Shown here: piece by piece, positions 10,001 through 17,154 of the stretch | Layout of the letters: every line of letters starts with the position of its first letter | Position numbering within the stretch: the stretch's first letter is position 1 | Origin: Collinsella sp. AF23-4AC | Lineage (GTDB): Bacteria > Actinomycetota > Coriobacteriia > Coriobacteriales > Coriobacteriaceae | Direction: 5' to 3' | DNA: 31,034 bases | Assembly (NCBI RefSeq): GCF_003462685.1 | Contig: NZ_QRVE01000020.1 | Coordinates: 1-31,034, forward strand | The notes under the pieces: generated by a model | Told to the model about the DNA's origin: nothing | Seen by the model: the letters and a program-made list of their open reading frames with translations, nothing else | Databases searched by the model: none | Made by a program: the position numbers and the translations under genes

Positions 10001-12343
10001 TACTCGGCCCGCGCGGGTGTGCGCCTGTCCAAGACGCTCTCCGGCCGCGCCATGGAGGCGGGGCAGTTCGCCTTCACCGTGACCGCCGACGCCGAGACGG
10101 CCGCCAAGCTCGGCCTCAAGACCGGCAGGGACGCCTATACCGTTTCCGCGGCCGATGACGGAGAGGCCGACCTGATGGACATCATCGGCGGGACCGCGGG
10201 CAGCGACGTGAAGTTCACCGACGCCGACGCGGGCAAGACCTACCGCTTCACCGTCACCGAGACCAAGCTCGGCGGCAAGGGCTACGCCAACGACACCGCG
10301 CCGCGCACGGTGACCATCGCGCCCGCCTACGACGCCGCGACGGGCAAGCTCACGGTCACGACCACGGTTGCCAAGGACGGTGTCGAGGTCGCCCGCAGCG
10401 AGGTCTCCACGGCGGATGACGCCGCGGCGACGCCCGCGCCCGTGACGGTCGCGTTCCAGAACTCCTACGAGGCCACCGGAACGCTCGGCGGCGAGGGCAA
10501 CGTGGCCATCAACGCCACCAAGACGCTGACGGGCCGCGCCGCGGCGGCGGGCGAGTTCTCGTTCTCCGTCCGAGATGCCCGGGGCGACGTGGTCGCGACT
10601 GCGACCAACCGGGCCTCCGGCGACGGTGAGGCCGCGGGGCTCGCGTTCTCGCCCATTGCCTACACCACCGGCGCCCTCGGGCAGATGGTGGCGGACGGCA
10701 CCGCCACCAGGGCCGCCGACGGCTCCTGGGCCATTCCCTATACCGTATCCGAGGACGGCACGGACCGGCTGCCCGCGGGCGTGACGGCGGCCACGTCGAG
10801 CTTCGGCATCACGGTCAAGGTGACCGATGACGGCAAGGGCGGGCTGGATGTGGCCGTGGTCTACCCCGAGGGCTCCGACGGCACGCTGTCGTTCGTAAAC
10901 GGCTATAGCGCCGGCGAGGCGACGGTCGACATCGCGGGTACCAAGACGCTGGCGCTCGGCCAGGCCGGCCTCGGCCTCACGCAGGGAGACATCGCGGGCA
11001 GGTACACCTTTAAGATCGAGCCGCTGGACGGCGCGCCCGCGCCGGTCGACGCTTCGGGCAAGACGGTGACCGAGGCGACCAACGACGCCGCCGGCAACGT
11101 CGAGCTGGGCCATGTCACGTTTAAGCAGCCGAGCGACCTCGATGACGTCGAGATCGACGGCGACGGCCTGCGCACCAAGACGTTTGCCTACCGGGTGAGC
11201 GAGTCCGGTTCGGTCGACGGCGTGGCCAATGACGCGACGGCGACCAGGACCTTCACGGTCAGCGTCGTCGAGGACACCAACGCGGGCACGCTCGTCGCGG
11301 GGGTCCTGCCCGCAGAGGGCACGCCCGAGGGCAAGGGCGCGTTCGAGTTCACCAACACCTACGGCGTGAACCCGACGCCGAGCTCCGTCACCGACCAGAT
11401 CAAAGTGAGCAAGAAGCTCAAGGGCCGTGACCTGGTCGAGGGCGAGTTCGAGTTCCAGCTGGTCGAGATCGCCGCCGACGGCAGCGAGAGCGTCGCGGCG
11501 ACGGGCAAGAACGCCACAGACGGCACGGTCGCGCTCAGCCCCGTCGCCTACACCGCGCCCGGCATGCACAGCTACGAGCTGCGCGAGGTCGCCGGCACGG
11601 CGGGCGGCGTGACGTACGACAAGGCGACGTACCGCGTGCGCACGACGGTCACCGATGCCGGTAACGGCACGCTCACCGTCAAGCACGAGCTGGCGGATGC
11701 CGAGGGCAATCCCACGGGCGACACCTCGGTGACCTTTACCAACGGCTACGAGGCCGCACCCGTCACCCTCAAGCTGGGCGCCGCCAAGGTGCTCAAGGGC
11801 GCCGAGCTCAAGGCGGACCAGTTTAGCTTTGAGCTCAAGAGCCGGGACGGCAAGGTCATGTCGACCGCCAAGAATGCCGCCGATGGCAGCGTCACGTTCG
11901 ATGCGCTGACCTTCAAGCAGGCCGGCACCTACACCTTCACGGTGAGCGAGGTCGACGACGGCCAGGCGCACGTGACCTACGACAAGGCGGTGCGCAAGAT
12001 CGTCGTCACGGTGGGCGACGAGGCGGCCGACGGCACCAGGACGGGCTATCTGTCGGCGAAGGTCTCCTACGAGGGCGACGCCAACCTGCCGCCGGTTTTC
12101 ACCAACAGCTACGCCGAGGAGCCCGGGACCCCCGGCACCCCCGAGAACCCCGGCACGCCGGGCGGCGGCTCGGGCGGCGGTTCAGATAACGGCTCCGGCA
12201 GCGGCTCCAGCGGCGACGGCTCCAAGGGCGGCATGCCCGACACCGGCGACCGCAGCCTGCCGATCGAGGCGCTCGCGGCCATGGCCGGCATCGGCGCGCT
12301 GACCGCAGCGGGCGGCGCGGTCCTGTACCGCAGGCGCCGCTAG
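4061..12343 (+). CDS. Giant modular cell-wall-anchored adhesin (LRR, beta-helix, isopeptide domains)
   Basis: 2760 residues, TTG start. Signal peptide 1-38 (cleavage after AYA). Residues about 95-460 are BspA-type leucine-rich repeats (recurrent LxxIGxxAF-like units). About 470-980 is a glycine-rich parallel beta-helix with repeated MxGGxIxxN units. From about 988 come Cna-B-type domains (KKVW, EKKW lysines; closing VTNT), including three identical 90-residue units (about 1046-1336). A DUF11-like domain follows (about 1577-1708). At least six Spy0128/FctA- and SpaA-like pilin domains run to about 2690 (KTLxGR openings, FTNTY closings), all families that form internal Lys-Asn/Asp isopeptide bonds. 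A Pro/Gly/Ser spacer leads to the sorting signal MPDTG (2725-2729), a hydrophobic helix and RRRR. The predicted role is a rigid, stalked, sortase-anchored adhesin. The ligand is unknown and no sortase lies in the window. A G9 tract in codons 8-10 could make expression phase-variable. Confidence 0.92.
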   Translation: MERKVFGGGGRRVAALCLALVLGFGCLSVGATAGVAYAATASRTAYTAEEFEITQDGVTYSCETTDKGTAEITGIVADDSVTAVSVPSSIEHGGQTYKVTKLYFSSGIVAKNVEQLTLPDTLEKMYGGNFRRFAKVKELHIPGSIKNFACSLQNAGSLEKLYFDEGVEEISANMMVYGCSNLSEIDLPSTLKMISGSGAFEGATALTGIEFPKDVAFSDTITGVFEDCTSLTSVSLPASVTKIPSHMFDGCTSLTSVTALSEIESIGDGAFRTCSSLTGIDFPGTLKSIGSSAFQGCASLVSVPNLSKVTKMGWGAFYECKNLQASVDLSSLQNIPDNAFCYTPVKIVGLCDSLKSIGEWAFIQSNVAVQLPRTLETIGNYAFYYGTLPEQLSIPDSVTSVGTAAFSGVGGVKDVTIGRGLTEIPSGMFEGSTVKKITIENSMDDIKGSENLPFFGVDIVYTRESIDDGVGGTVSDDSTKTLQDLVDEAPYDKETVITLKKHVKLGSTLTIPAGKMIKITSDEPYTILAKKSGFSVLVNVAEGASLELSGKVSLSGRYNKGAIISSRGAVVLSDEAVVCDGAANTVNTGVIDVSGDKASLTMTGGVIEQCELKDAYCGAVHAKDGAHVVMKGGVIRKNHVSFSADGDGNYLSSTGIMLMGDAHLEMSNGSIEDNAGYQGGAVVMYSEARNQRTSFEMTGGQLVRNRGYKLGNRTPSGAVHVEGNAEFTLKGGKIEDNIAYSDGKGGGVCVVDRGLQQGGRDHTAFTMKGGSVSGNSASAGGGIYTYSDDVKLSAGEIKDNTARNMGGGVYSEGNEYLVYSTLHIENALVVDNHAKKQGGGMWFCPTGDAKVYVKNGGLIARNSADEAGDDLVFTGFKDAKYKLTLANRAPGGGKVSWYRDGGLFNPEGTYAETNTEIPRFSPDGGNGEPLSFTDATPNVALKSVMSEDVYNLGRGQTSLTISGNTAERGGGIGANGGVIIGKSENIDIPIKKVWENPRIPHPNKVKVNLKNGDTVIDSITLSESNDWKGVFSNLPAGAHYTVSEDPVEGYSSEVTGDAERGFTVTNTSTAKVSVPVEKKWVGPAAERATVRLLADGKDAGQSAELSKSNSWKHSFEGLPKYSESGSAIDYAVAEVPVEGYSSKVTGDAERGFTVTNTSTAKVSVPVEKKWVGPAAERATVRLLADGKDAGQSAELSKSNSWKHSFEGLPKYSESGSAIDYAVAEVPVEGYSSKVTGDAERGFTVTNTSTAKVSVPVEKKWVGPAAERATVRLLADGKDAGQSAELSKSNSWKHSFEGLPKYSESGSAIDYAVAEVPVEGYSSKVTGDAERGFTVTNTVKTGGLDVSKTVVAREGLAVDADKTFKFAVEATDAAGRKVSGTYGDATFEDGKATLKLKDGQTARITGLPAGTAYTVTERAAEGYTTAVNGAEGSRADGSISADQVASAAFTNTFDPAPATASVPELTKVLAGGRKPGLQEGEFVFELSLTDGAGNVLEGYPIEAKNDKDGKVSFGELSFTNLGTYHATVTEKASGDVLIEDDAHAYTFDITVTQTGAGLKAEISNERGKKTFTNTFTPHDNTKTVTKADASGAKVDVDGRLVGVGDTLTYTIGWANNSVDDRGAAQAADVTVTDVLPKGVNYVEGSADGAAYDAATRTLTWSLGEQTAGATGTLSFDVKVSAEAAVVDDISNTATVKVGENESQTNTTHNSVSREGSLTVKKTVVGGDSQREFGFTVALTDGDGEPVSGTFGKGEHAVTFADGKANFTLKDGGEKIISGLPVGAHYTVTEDAAEGYATTAEGAEGTVTEAGATAAFTNTYGTATEGRDVSTAGLFTKTLEGRDWAEGDSFQFTLAGEGGAPMPEGSADGSKTVSVTAAAGTKVGDRVAFDFGPIRYTLDDIKDAGFAEVGGKRVRAKTFTYTVREVRPDDGSAIAGVAYDGHAATMTVTVTDDGSGNLTATTPAIAQASGGDFVNTYTTKLDYSARAGVRLSKTLSGRAMEAGQFAFTVTADAETAAKLGLKTGRDAYTVSAADDGEADLMDIIGGTAGSDVKFTDADAGKTYRFTVTETKLGGKGYANDTAPRTVTIAPAYDAATGKLTVTTTVAKDGVEVARSEVSTADDAAATPAPVTVAFQNSYEATGTLGGEGNVAINATKTLTGRAAAAGEFSFSVRDARGDVVATATNRASGDGEAAGLAFSPIAYTTGALGQMVADGTATRAADGSWAIPYTVSEDGTDRLPAGVTAATSSFGITVKVTDDGKGGLDVAVVYPEGSDGTLSFVNGYSAGEATVDIAGTKTLALGQAGLGLTQGDIAGRYTFKIEPLDGAPAPVDASGKTVTEATNDAAGNVELGHVTFKQPSDLDDVEIDGDGLRTKTFAYRVSESGSVDGVANDATATRTFTVSVVEDTNAGTLVAGVLPAEGTPEGKGAFEFTNTYGVNPTPSSVTDQIKVSKKLKGRDLVEGEFEFQLVEIAADGSESVAATGKNATDGTVALSPVAYTAPGMHSYELREVAGTAGGVTYDKATYRVRTTVTDAGNGTLTVKHELADAEGNPTGDTSVTFTNGYEAAPVTLKLGAAKVLKGAELKADQFSFELKSRDGKVMSTAKNAADGSVTFDALTFKQAGTYTFTVSEVDDGQAHVTYDKAVRKIVVTVGDEAADGTRTGYLSAKVSYEGDANLPPVFTNSYAEEPGTPGTPENPGTPGGGSGGGSDNGSGSGSSGDGSKGGMPDTGDRSLPIEALAAMAGIGALTAAGGAVLYRRRR
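4082..4090 (+). repeat. G9 homopolymer in the signal-peptide codons of the adhesin
   Basis: Nine consecutive Gs encode three glycines in the charged n-region of the signal peptide (residues 8-10), before the hydrophobic core. Losing one G shifts into a frame that stops at 4235. Gaining one G runs into a TGA within roughly 50 codons. Either change would abolish the 2760-residue product. The tract and the stops are seen directly; in vivo slippage is inference. Confidence 0.85.
7196..8070 (+). repeat. 270-bp tandem repeat, 3.2 identical copies
   Basis: The period is exactly 270 bp (90 codons). From 7218 to 8070 the copies are identical base for base, including synonymous sites; the only visible differences are two bases at 7216-7217 in the first copy. 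Each unit encodes one Cna-B-like domain of the adhesin stalk. Copy number can change in frame, which would alter stalk length. Confidence 0.95.
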
Positions 12344-12355
12344 CGATATGGACGA

Positions 12356-12388
12356 GTGGGGCGAATCCATCCGATGGGTTCGCCCCAC
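12356..12388 (+). terminator. Terminator after the large adhesin
   Basis: A 10-bp perfect stem (12356-12365 with 12379-12388), extendable to 13 bp with G-U pairs, lies 12 bp past the adhesin stop codon. The following T-run is short, so termination may be partial. Confidence 0.65.
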
Positions 12389-12417
12389 TTGCCGCGGCGG
12401 GCGGGAGCAGGTAAGAT
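12389..12417 (+). promoter_or_regulatory. Promoter of the SRP RNA gene
   Basis: TTGCCG (12389-12394) and TAAGAT (12412-12417) are separated by exactly 17 nt. This places the start of transcription a few bases before the SRP RNA. Confidence 0.6.
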
Positions 12418-12430
12418 ATACCGAGCGCCT

Positions 12431-12537
12431 AGCGCGTTCGATGGGTTCGGATGACGACATGTTCCGAATCTGGTCAGGTCCGGAAGGAAGCAGCCATAAG
12501 GAGCCTCTGTCGGGCATCCGAATCCATCGAGCGCACG
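12431..12537 (+). ncRNA. ffs: Signal recognition particle RNA, small bacterial type (4.5S)
   Basis: This is a long self-complementary hairpin: 12434-12453 pairs with 12515-12534. It encloses the conserved SRP domain IV tip with GGTCAGGTCCGGAAGGAAGC (the GGAA tetraloop and asymmetric loops that bind Ffh). The length of about 105 nt fits the small SRP RNA without an Alu domain. A T-rich stretch (12541-12549) follows the stem and probably ends the transcript. The RNA partners with Ffh to target membrane and secreted proteins co-translationally. Confidence 0.93.
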
Positions 12538-12549
12538 GGCTTTCTTTTT

Positions 12550-12571
12550 GCGCGGTTTTACCAAACCGCGC
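12550..12571 (+). terminator. Short perfect hairpin after the SRP RNA
   Basis: A perfect 9-bp GC-rich stem with a TACC loop (12550-12558 with 12563-12571). No T-run follows it, so it may protect the RNA 3' end or be incidental rather than terminate transcription. Confidence 0.35.
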
Positions 12572-12615
12572 AATGCTCGACGCTGCGCGCCATCCAGGGC
12601 GACAATTTGTCATTC

Positions 12616-12657
12616 AAAAGGCAGGGCATGACCAGAAGGTCAATGCCCTGCCTTTTT
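12616..12657. terminator. Bidirectional terminator between the SRP RNA and the coiled-coil genes
   Basis: An 18-bp stem with one bulged base around GGCAGGGCAT / ATGCCCTGCC has an A-run before it and a T-run after it, so it suits either strand. It separates the plus-strand SRP RNA from the minus-strand gene ending at 12737. Confidence 0.85.
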
Positions 12658-12736
12658 CATGCCAACTTGTTCGCCCTGGATGTCGCTCGCTGGCTGCGCC
12701 AAAACATCGGTGGCTACGTGATCCGGATGTTGGAAA

Positions 12737-13750
12737 CTATTTCGGGTACTTGATGCGGCGGGTGGCTGTGGCGGTTATTCCGAGGCCTGCGACGGCGACT
12801 GCTGCGAGTGCGATTGCGCTCGGTGCTGCGTCTCCCGTGTTCGCGAGCTTGCCGGCGGTCGTATCTGCTTGCTTGCCGCTGCTTGTGTTCGCTTGCTTGG
12901 CGGAGCTCGGTGCGGTGTCTTTGCCGGTCGCGGGCGAGCCGGCGGGCTGTGCCGTCTCGGCCGGTTGCGTCGAGCCGGAGGGAGGCGTTGTCTCGGCGGG
13001 TTTCGTCACCTCGGGCGAGGTGGCCTTGTCTGCCACGGCTTTTGCCTCTTCGTATGCCTTGCAGGCGTCGTCATAGGCCGCTTGTGCCTTTTCCAAATCG
13101 CCGAGGAGCGCATTTCGCTTGGCTATGTCCTCGTCGATATGGGCTTTGACATTCTCCGCATCACTTTCAAGGTTATTAATCACTCTTTCCTGGCTCTCGA
13201 GCCTATGCCGAACTTGGTCAAGCTCCTCTTCACAAAACTCTTCTTGCCGTTTTGCCGCCATGATCTCCGAACGCAACTGCTTAATAGTTTCGCTAATAGC
13301 TTTGCTAGGCTCCTCGTCGCCGAGGTCCTTAAGTACCTTATCTAATTTTGCCTGAAGGCCGCTTGTCCGGTTACGGGCTTCATCGTATCTGGCTTGGGCT
13401 GCATCGACGTTCGCTTGCATGGCGGGAAGGGGTCCCCTCAATTTGGCGGCTTCCGCCACCAGCTTGTCGTAGATCTCTTGAAGAGCGGCAATGTCATCAT
13501 CGATTTCCGCAAGTTTCTCGGGACTTGCGGCGTCTTTTGCGGCCTCGAGGTTTTTGAGCGCTTCCTGCATGGCTGCATACGCTTTTTCTTTTGCGGCGTC
13601 CGCATCTTTCGTCTGCAAGGCAACTGCATCGACAGGGGAGTTGGTTTCTGCCGCGATCGCCGTTGCGGGGGCGATACCCGCGGCAAGTGCCGCGGAAAGG
13701 GCGATGCCCGCAGCTGCTCGTCTTGCTCTTCTTGCGAGAATGTCGTTCAT
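12737..13750 (-). CDS. LANTG-anchored coiled-coil surface protein (paralogue 1)
   Basis: 337 residues, with no enzymatic domain I recognise. A signal peptide spans 1-34 (cleavage after IAA). A long, charged, Ala/Glu/Lys-rich segment with heptad-like spacing follows (about 48-240), and is almost certainly an alpha-helical coiled coil. A Pro/Thr/Ser/Ala-rich linker (about 245-300) would cross the wall. The C-terminus has LANTG (302-306), a hydrophobic helix and the tail RRIKYPK, a sortase signal with Ala in place of Pro. The start is supported by GAGGTG 5 nt upstream. Its neighbour at 14051-15082 is a tandem paralogue. The N-terminal 80 residues and the C-terminal third are nearly the same, while the middle of the coil has diverged, a pattern seen in antigenically varying surface proteins. 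It may be an adhesin or spacer; the ligand is unknown. Confidence 0.88.
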   Translation of the reverse strand: MNDILARRARRAAAGIALSAALAAGIAPATAIAAETNSPVDAVALQTKDADAAKEKAYAAMQEALKNLEAAKDAASPEKLAEIDDDIAALQEIYDKLVAEAAKLRGPLPAMQANVDAAQARYDEARNRTSGLQAKLDKVLKDLGDEEPSKAISETIKQLRSEIMAAKRQEEFCEEELDQVRHRLESQERVINNLESDAENVKAHIDEDIAKRNALLGDLEKAQAAYDDACKAYEEAKAVADKATSPEVTKPAETTPPSGSTQPAETAQPAGSPATGKDTAPSSAKQANTSSGKQADTTAGKLANTGDAAPSAIALAAVAVAGLGITATATRRIKYPK

Positions 13751-13800
13751 CTCGGCACCTCATTTCAAGGGTCGGCGACTAACTTGGTAGCACTAATGTA

Positions 13801-13809
13801 AGTATATCA
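13801..13809 (-). promoter_or_regulatory. Extended -10 promoter of coiled-coil paralogue 1
   Basis: The minus strand carries TGATATACT, an extended -10 (TGn followed by TATACT), 51 bp upstream of the start codon. The same element at the same distance precedes the paralogue. No good -35 is visible at either. Confidence 0.5.
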
Positions 13810-13964
13810 GGCGGTTTGCCCGCCATTGATCGGGCGTGCGCGTATACCTCTTGATTAACAGCCATTAAATCTATCCCTTAAGGAACGCGGCTTGCTAGTG
13901 TTGTCTGGGCATTGATGGCTGCGTGGTACAAGAGACGGCGGCATTGCCATCTGTTTTTTCAAGT

Positions 13965-14005
13965 AAAGAGGCCCGTTTCCATGGGTTGGGGAAACGGGCC
14001 TCTTT
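13965..14005. terminator. Terminator downstream of coiled-coil paralogue 2
   Basis: A perfect 16-bp stem (13965-13980 with 13990-14005), 9-nt loop, T-run on the plus side and TTT on the minus side. It stops transcription from 14051-15082 before the promoter of the next gene, so the paralogues are separate units. Confidence 0.85.
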
Positions 14006-14050
14006 TTGTCTCTTGGCTTGTGGATTGGCGAAGATGGTATGCTCTGGCGG

Positions 14051-15082
14051 CTATTTTGAGTTCTTGAGGCGGCGTGTGGCTGTGGCGGTTATTCCGAGGC
14101 CTGCGGCGGCGATTCCTGCTAGTGCGATTGCGCTCGGTGCTGCGTCGCCCGTGTTCGCGAGCTTGCCGGCGGTCGTATCTGCTTGCTTGCCGCTGTTCGA
14201 GTTCGCCTGCTTGATGGAGCTTGGCGGGGTATTTTTGCCGGTCGCGGACGAGCCGGTGGGCTGTGTCGCCTCGGCCGGTTGCGCCGAGTTGGAGGGAGGC
14301 ATCGTCTCGGTCGGTTGCGTTATCTCGGGCGAGGTGGCCTTGTCTGCCGCGGCCTTTGCCTCTTCGTATGCCTTGCAGGCGTCGTCATAGGCCGTTTGCG
14401 CTTTTTTCAAATTGTCGAGGAGCGCATCTCGCCAGGCTATGAACTGGTCGGTATGGGCTTTATATTTCTCTGCAGCACGTTCACAGTCATTAACTTGTCT
14501 TTCCTGCCTTTCGAGGCGGCCCTTGACCTTGCGGAGCTCCATTTCGCAAAAGTCAACTCGCGCTTTTGCCGTTACGATCTCTTGGCGCAACTGCTTTATT
14601 TGCTGTTTAACAGTTTCGACAAGCTCCTCGTCGCCGAGTGCTTCGAGTTCCTTAAGCGCCTCAAGTTTCTTGTCTAATTCTGCCTGGAGCTCGCTTACCC
14701 GGTTGATGGCCCCGTCGTATTTGGCTTGGGCTGCATCGACGTCCGCTTGCATGGCGGGAAGGGATTCCCTCAATTCGGCGGCTTGTGCCACCATCTTGTC
14801 GCGGAGCTCTTGAAAACGGGCAATGTCATCATTGAATCTCGCAATTTTCTCGGGACTTGCGGCGTCTTTTGCGGCCTCGAGGTTTTTGAGCGCTTCCTGC
14901 ATGGCTGCATACGCTTTTTCTTTTGCGGCGGCCGCGTCTTCCGTCTGCAAGGCAACTGCACCGGTGGGGGAACTGGTTTCTGCCGCGATCGCCGTTGCGG
15001 GGGCGATTCCCGCGACAAGTGCCGCGGGAAGGGCGATGCCCACGGTTGCTCGTCTTGCTCTTCTTGCGAGAATGTCGTTCAT
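14051..15082 (-). CDS. LANTG-anchored coiled-coil surface protein (paralogue 2)
   Basis: 343 residues, built like paralogue 1: signal peptide 1-34, coiled coil about 48-245, Pro/Thr/Ser-rich spacer, LANTG (308-312), hydrophobic helix and tail RRLKNSK. The first residues (MNDILARRARR), the AYAAMQEALKNLEAAKDAAS block and the last 100 residues match the neighbour closely, while about residues 90-220 have drifted, with a short insertion (KLEALKELEALGDEELVETV) relative to paralogue 1. The 5' flanks are also duplicated, including the GAGGTG ribosome binding site and the extended -10. This fits a tandem gene duplication of about 1.33 kb followed by divergence or recombination in the coil. Function is unknown; surface exposure is well supported by both export signals. 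Confidence 0.88.
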   Translation of the reverse strand: MNDILARRARRATVGIALPAALVAGIAPATAIAAETSSPTGAVALQTEDAAAAKEKAYAAMQEALKNLEAAKDAASPEKIARFNDDIARFQELRDKMVAQAAELRESLPAMQADVDAAQAKYDGAINRVSELQAELDKKLEALKELEALGDEELVETVKQQIKQLRQEIVTAKARVDFCEMELRKVKGRLERQERQVNDCERAAEKYKAHTDQFIAWRDALLDNLKKAQTAYDDACKAYEEAKAAADKATSPEITQPTETMPPSNSAQPAEATQPTGSSATGKNTPPSSIKQANSNSGKQADTTAGKLANTGDAAPSAIALAGIAAAGLGITATATRRLKNSK

Positions 15083-15132
15083 CTCGGCACCTCATTTCAA
15101 GGGTTGGCGACTCAGCTGGTAGCACTAAGGTA

Positions 15133-15141
15133 AGTATACCA
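15133..15141 (-). promoter_or_regulatory. Extended -10 promoter of coiled-coil paralogue 2
   Basis: TGGTATACT on the minus strand, 51 bp upstream of the start codon, matches in position and form the element before paralogue 1. The two leaders are nearly identical for about 55 bp. Confidence 0.5.
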
Positions 15142-15223
15142 AGTGGTCGACCCGACACTGGCTGGGCGTGCGCGTGCCCCTCCGCTTCTTTGGAAACCGA
15201 ATCCCGTTAGAAATGACGAGTTG

Positions 15224-15253
15224 TTTACGCTTCTTTTGGGGTGGCGGTACTAT
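15224..15253 (+). promoter_or_regulatory. Candidate promoter of the ABC exporter operon
   Basis: TTTACG (15224-15229) and TACTAT (15248-15253) with an 18-nt spacer would start transcription near 15260. That favours the ATG at 15298 over the in-frame GTG at 15241. Confidence 0.35.
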
Positions 15254-15297
15254 CATGGTTCGAATTGAGTGTGGATGATGATAGGGAGCGCCTATAC

Positions 15298-17154
15298 ATG
15301 ATTGAGCTGCTCAGGCGTTTTGGTGGTAAGTTTCGCCGGTATATGGTGATTGGCCCTGCGTGCAAGCTGATCGAAGTGATCTTTGACCTGCTGACGCCGC
15401 TGGTGATTGCCCAGATGATCGATAAGGGCATTGGCTCGCACGACGTGAACGCCGTCGTCCACTACGGTATGGTACTTGCCGCCATGGCCGTGATCGGCAT
15501 CTCGTTTACGCTCGTCTGCCAAAAGATGGCGGCGCTCACCTCACAGGGCATGGGCACCGACATCCGCGGCGCGCTCTACGGGCACATCAACAAACTGAGC
15601 TATGCTGAGCTCGATCGCTTTGGCACGCCGTCGCTTATCACCCGCATCACCAACGACGTCAACCAGGTGCAGCTCGCCGTGGCGCTGGGCGTGCGTATGC
15701 TCATCCGCTGGCCTTTCTTGGCGGTGGGCTCCATGGTCGCGGCCCTCGCCATCGACCTTAAGCTCGGCATCATCTTTTTGATTTGCACGCCCGCCATCGG
15801 CCTGGTGTTTTGGTTTGTCATGGCGCGCTGCATTCCGTACTACAAGCAGCTGCAGGCAAAGCTCGACCGCATCGCGCTTATCTGCCGCGAAGGCCTTTCG
15901 GGCGCTCGCGTGGTCCGTGCGTTTGTGCGCGAGGACCACGAGCGCGAGCGCTTTGCCCAAGCCGCCGATGACCAGGCCAATACCGCCATCGCGGTGGGCA
16001 AGCTCTCGTCAATCCTTAATCCCGTCACGTTTTTGGTGATGAACCTGGGCGTGTGCGCCATCCTGTGGGTGGGCGGCATCCAGGTCAACGTGGGCGAGCT
16101 TACGCAGGGCCAGGTCATGGCGTTTGTGAACTACATGACGCAGACCCTCACCTCCATCGTGTATGTCGCCAACCTGGTCGTGGTCTTTACCAAGGCGAGC
16201 GCCAGCGCGTCGCGCATCAACGAGGTGCTCAATTGCGTGCCGAGCATCACTGACGAGGACAACGAGCCGGTCGCGCTGCCCGAGCCGAGCGAACTGGCGG
16301 GTGGCGCTGTTCCGGTCCCCGCGCTGAGCTTGAGCCATGCGAGTTTTTCGTTTGGCGCGGGCGCTGCTAACGCCGTCAACGATGTGACCCTGGAGCTGCC
16401 GCTGGGCAAGACGCTCGGCATTATCGGCGGCACGGGCAGCGGCAAGTCCACACTCGTCTCGCTTATCTCGCGCCTGTACGATGCGAGCACCGGCAGCGTG
16501 AGCGTGATGGGTGCCGACGTGCGCACTTGGCCGCTCGATCAGTTGCGCCATGTGGTCGCGACCGTCCCGCAGCGCGCGTCGCTGGTGAGCGGCACCATCC
16601 GCAGCAACCTGACCTGGCGTGACGAGTCGGCGACTGACGAAGAGCTCTGGGCGGCGCTCGAGATGGCGCAGGCGAGCGAGTTCGTGCGCAACAAGCCGCA
16701 GGGGCTCGATGCCCCGGTCGAGGCGGGCGGCAAGAACTTTAGCGGTGGCCAGCGCCAGCGCCTGACCATCGCGCGCGCCTTAGTGGGCTCGCCGCAGGTT
16801 CTGATCATGGACGACTCCGCCTCGGCGCTCGACTTTAAGACCGACGCGGCGCTTCGCCATGCCATTCGCGAGCGCAGCGTGCGCGGTGCCACCGAGGGCG
16901 GGCTGCCGCTCACGACCGTCATCGTGAGCCAGCGCGTCTCGACCGTGCGCGACGCCGATATGATCTGCGTACTTGACCACGGCTCGGTTGCAGGCCTGGG
17001 CACGCACGATAAGCTGTACACGACCTGCCAGCTCTATCGCGAGATTTGCCAGTCGCAGCTGCGCCGCGAGGAGCTCGAGGGCCAGCAGGGGAGCACGGTG
17101 CCCGCGTCCGCCCCGACTGCCCCTGCGCCTACTTGCTCAAAGGAGGGTTGCTAG
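15298..17154 (+). CDS. ABC exporter half-transporter with degenerate catalytic site
   Basis: About 618 residues: six predicted membrane helices (about 15-300) of the type IV ABC exporter fold, then a nucleotide-binding domain. Walker A is GGTGSGKST (377-385), the signature FSGGQ (481-485), and Walker B VLIMDDSASALD (501-512). D506 stands where a catalytic Glu is normal. This Glu-to-Asp change with an intact signature is typical of the degenerate-site subunit in heterodimeric exporters such as BmrCD (YheI/YheH) or TM287/288. It therefore probably pairs with the next gene's product. ATG 15298 is chosen for AGGGAG 9 nt upstream; GTG 15241 would add 19 unconserved-looking residues. Likely a drug, lipid or peptide exporter; the substrate cannot be read from sequence. 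Confidence 0.92.
   Translation: MIELLRRFGGKFRRYMVIGPACKLIEVIFDLLTPLVIAQMIDKGIGSHDVNAVVHYGMVLAAMAVIGISFTLVCQKMAALTSQGMGTDIRGALYGHINKLSYAELDRFGTPSLITRITNDVNQVQLAVALGVRMLIRWPFLAVGSMVAALAIDLKLGIIFLICTPAIGLVFWFVMARCIPYYKQLQAKLDRIALICREGLSGARVVRAFVREDHERERFAQAADDQANTAIAVGKLSSILNPVTFLVMNLGVCAILWVGGIQVNVGELTQGQVMAFVNYMTQTLTSIVYVANLVVVFTKASASASRINEVLNCVPSITDEDNEPVALPEPSELAGGAVPVPALSLSHASFSFGAGAANAVNDVTLELPLGKTLGIIGGTGSGKSTLVSLISRLYDASTGSVSVMGADVRTWPLDQLRHVVATVPQRASLVSGTIRSNLTWRDESATDEELWAALEMAQASEFVRNKPQGLDAPVEAGGKNFSGGQRQRLTIARALVGSPQVLIMDDSASALDFKTDAALRHAIRERSVRGATEGGLPLTTVIVSQRVSTVRDADMICVLDHGSVAGLGTHDKLYTTCQLYREICQSQLRREELEGQQGSTVPASAPTAPAPTCSKEGC

Noticed and set aside
9392..11971. 859-residue frame on the minus strand opposite the pilin-like domains
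   Set aside because: Same cause: strong third-position GC bias on the plus strand leaves the antisense frame open. No independent evidence for a gene.
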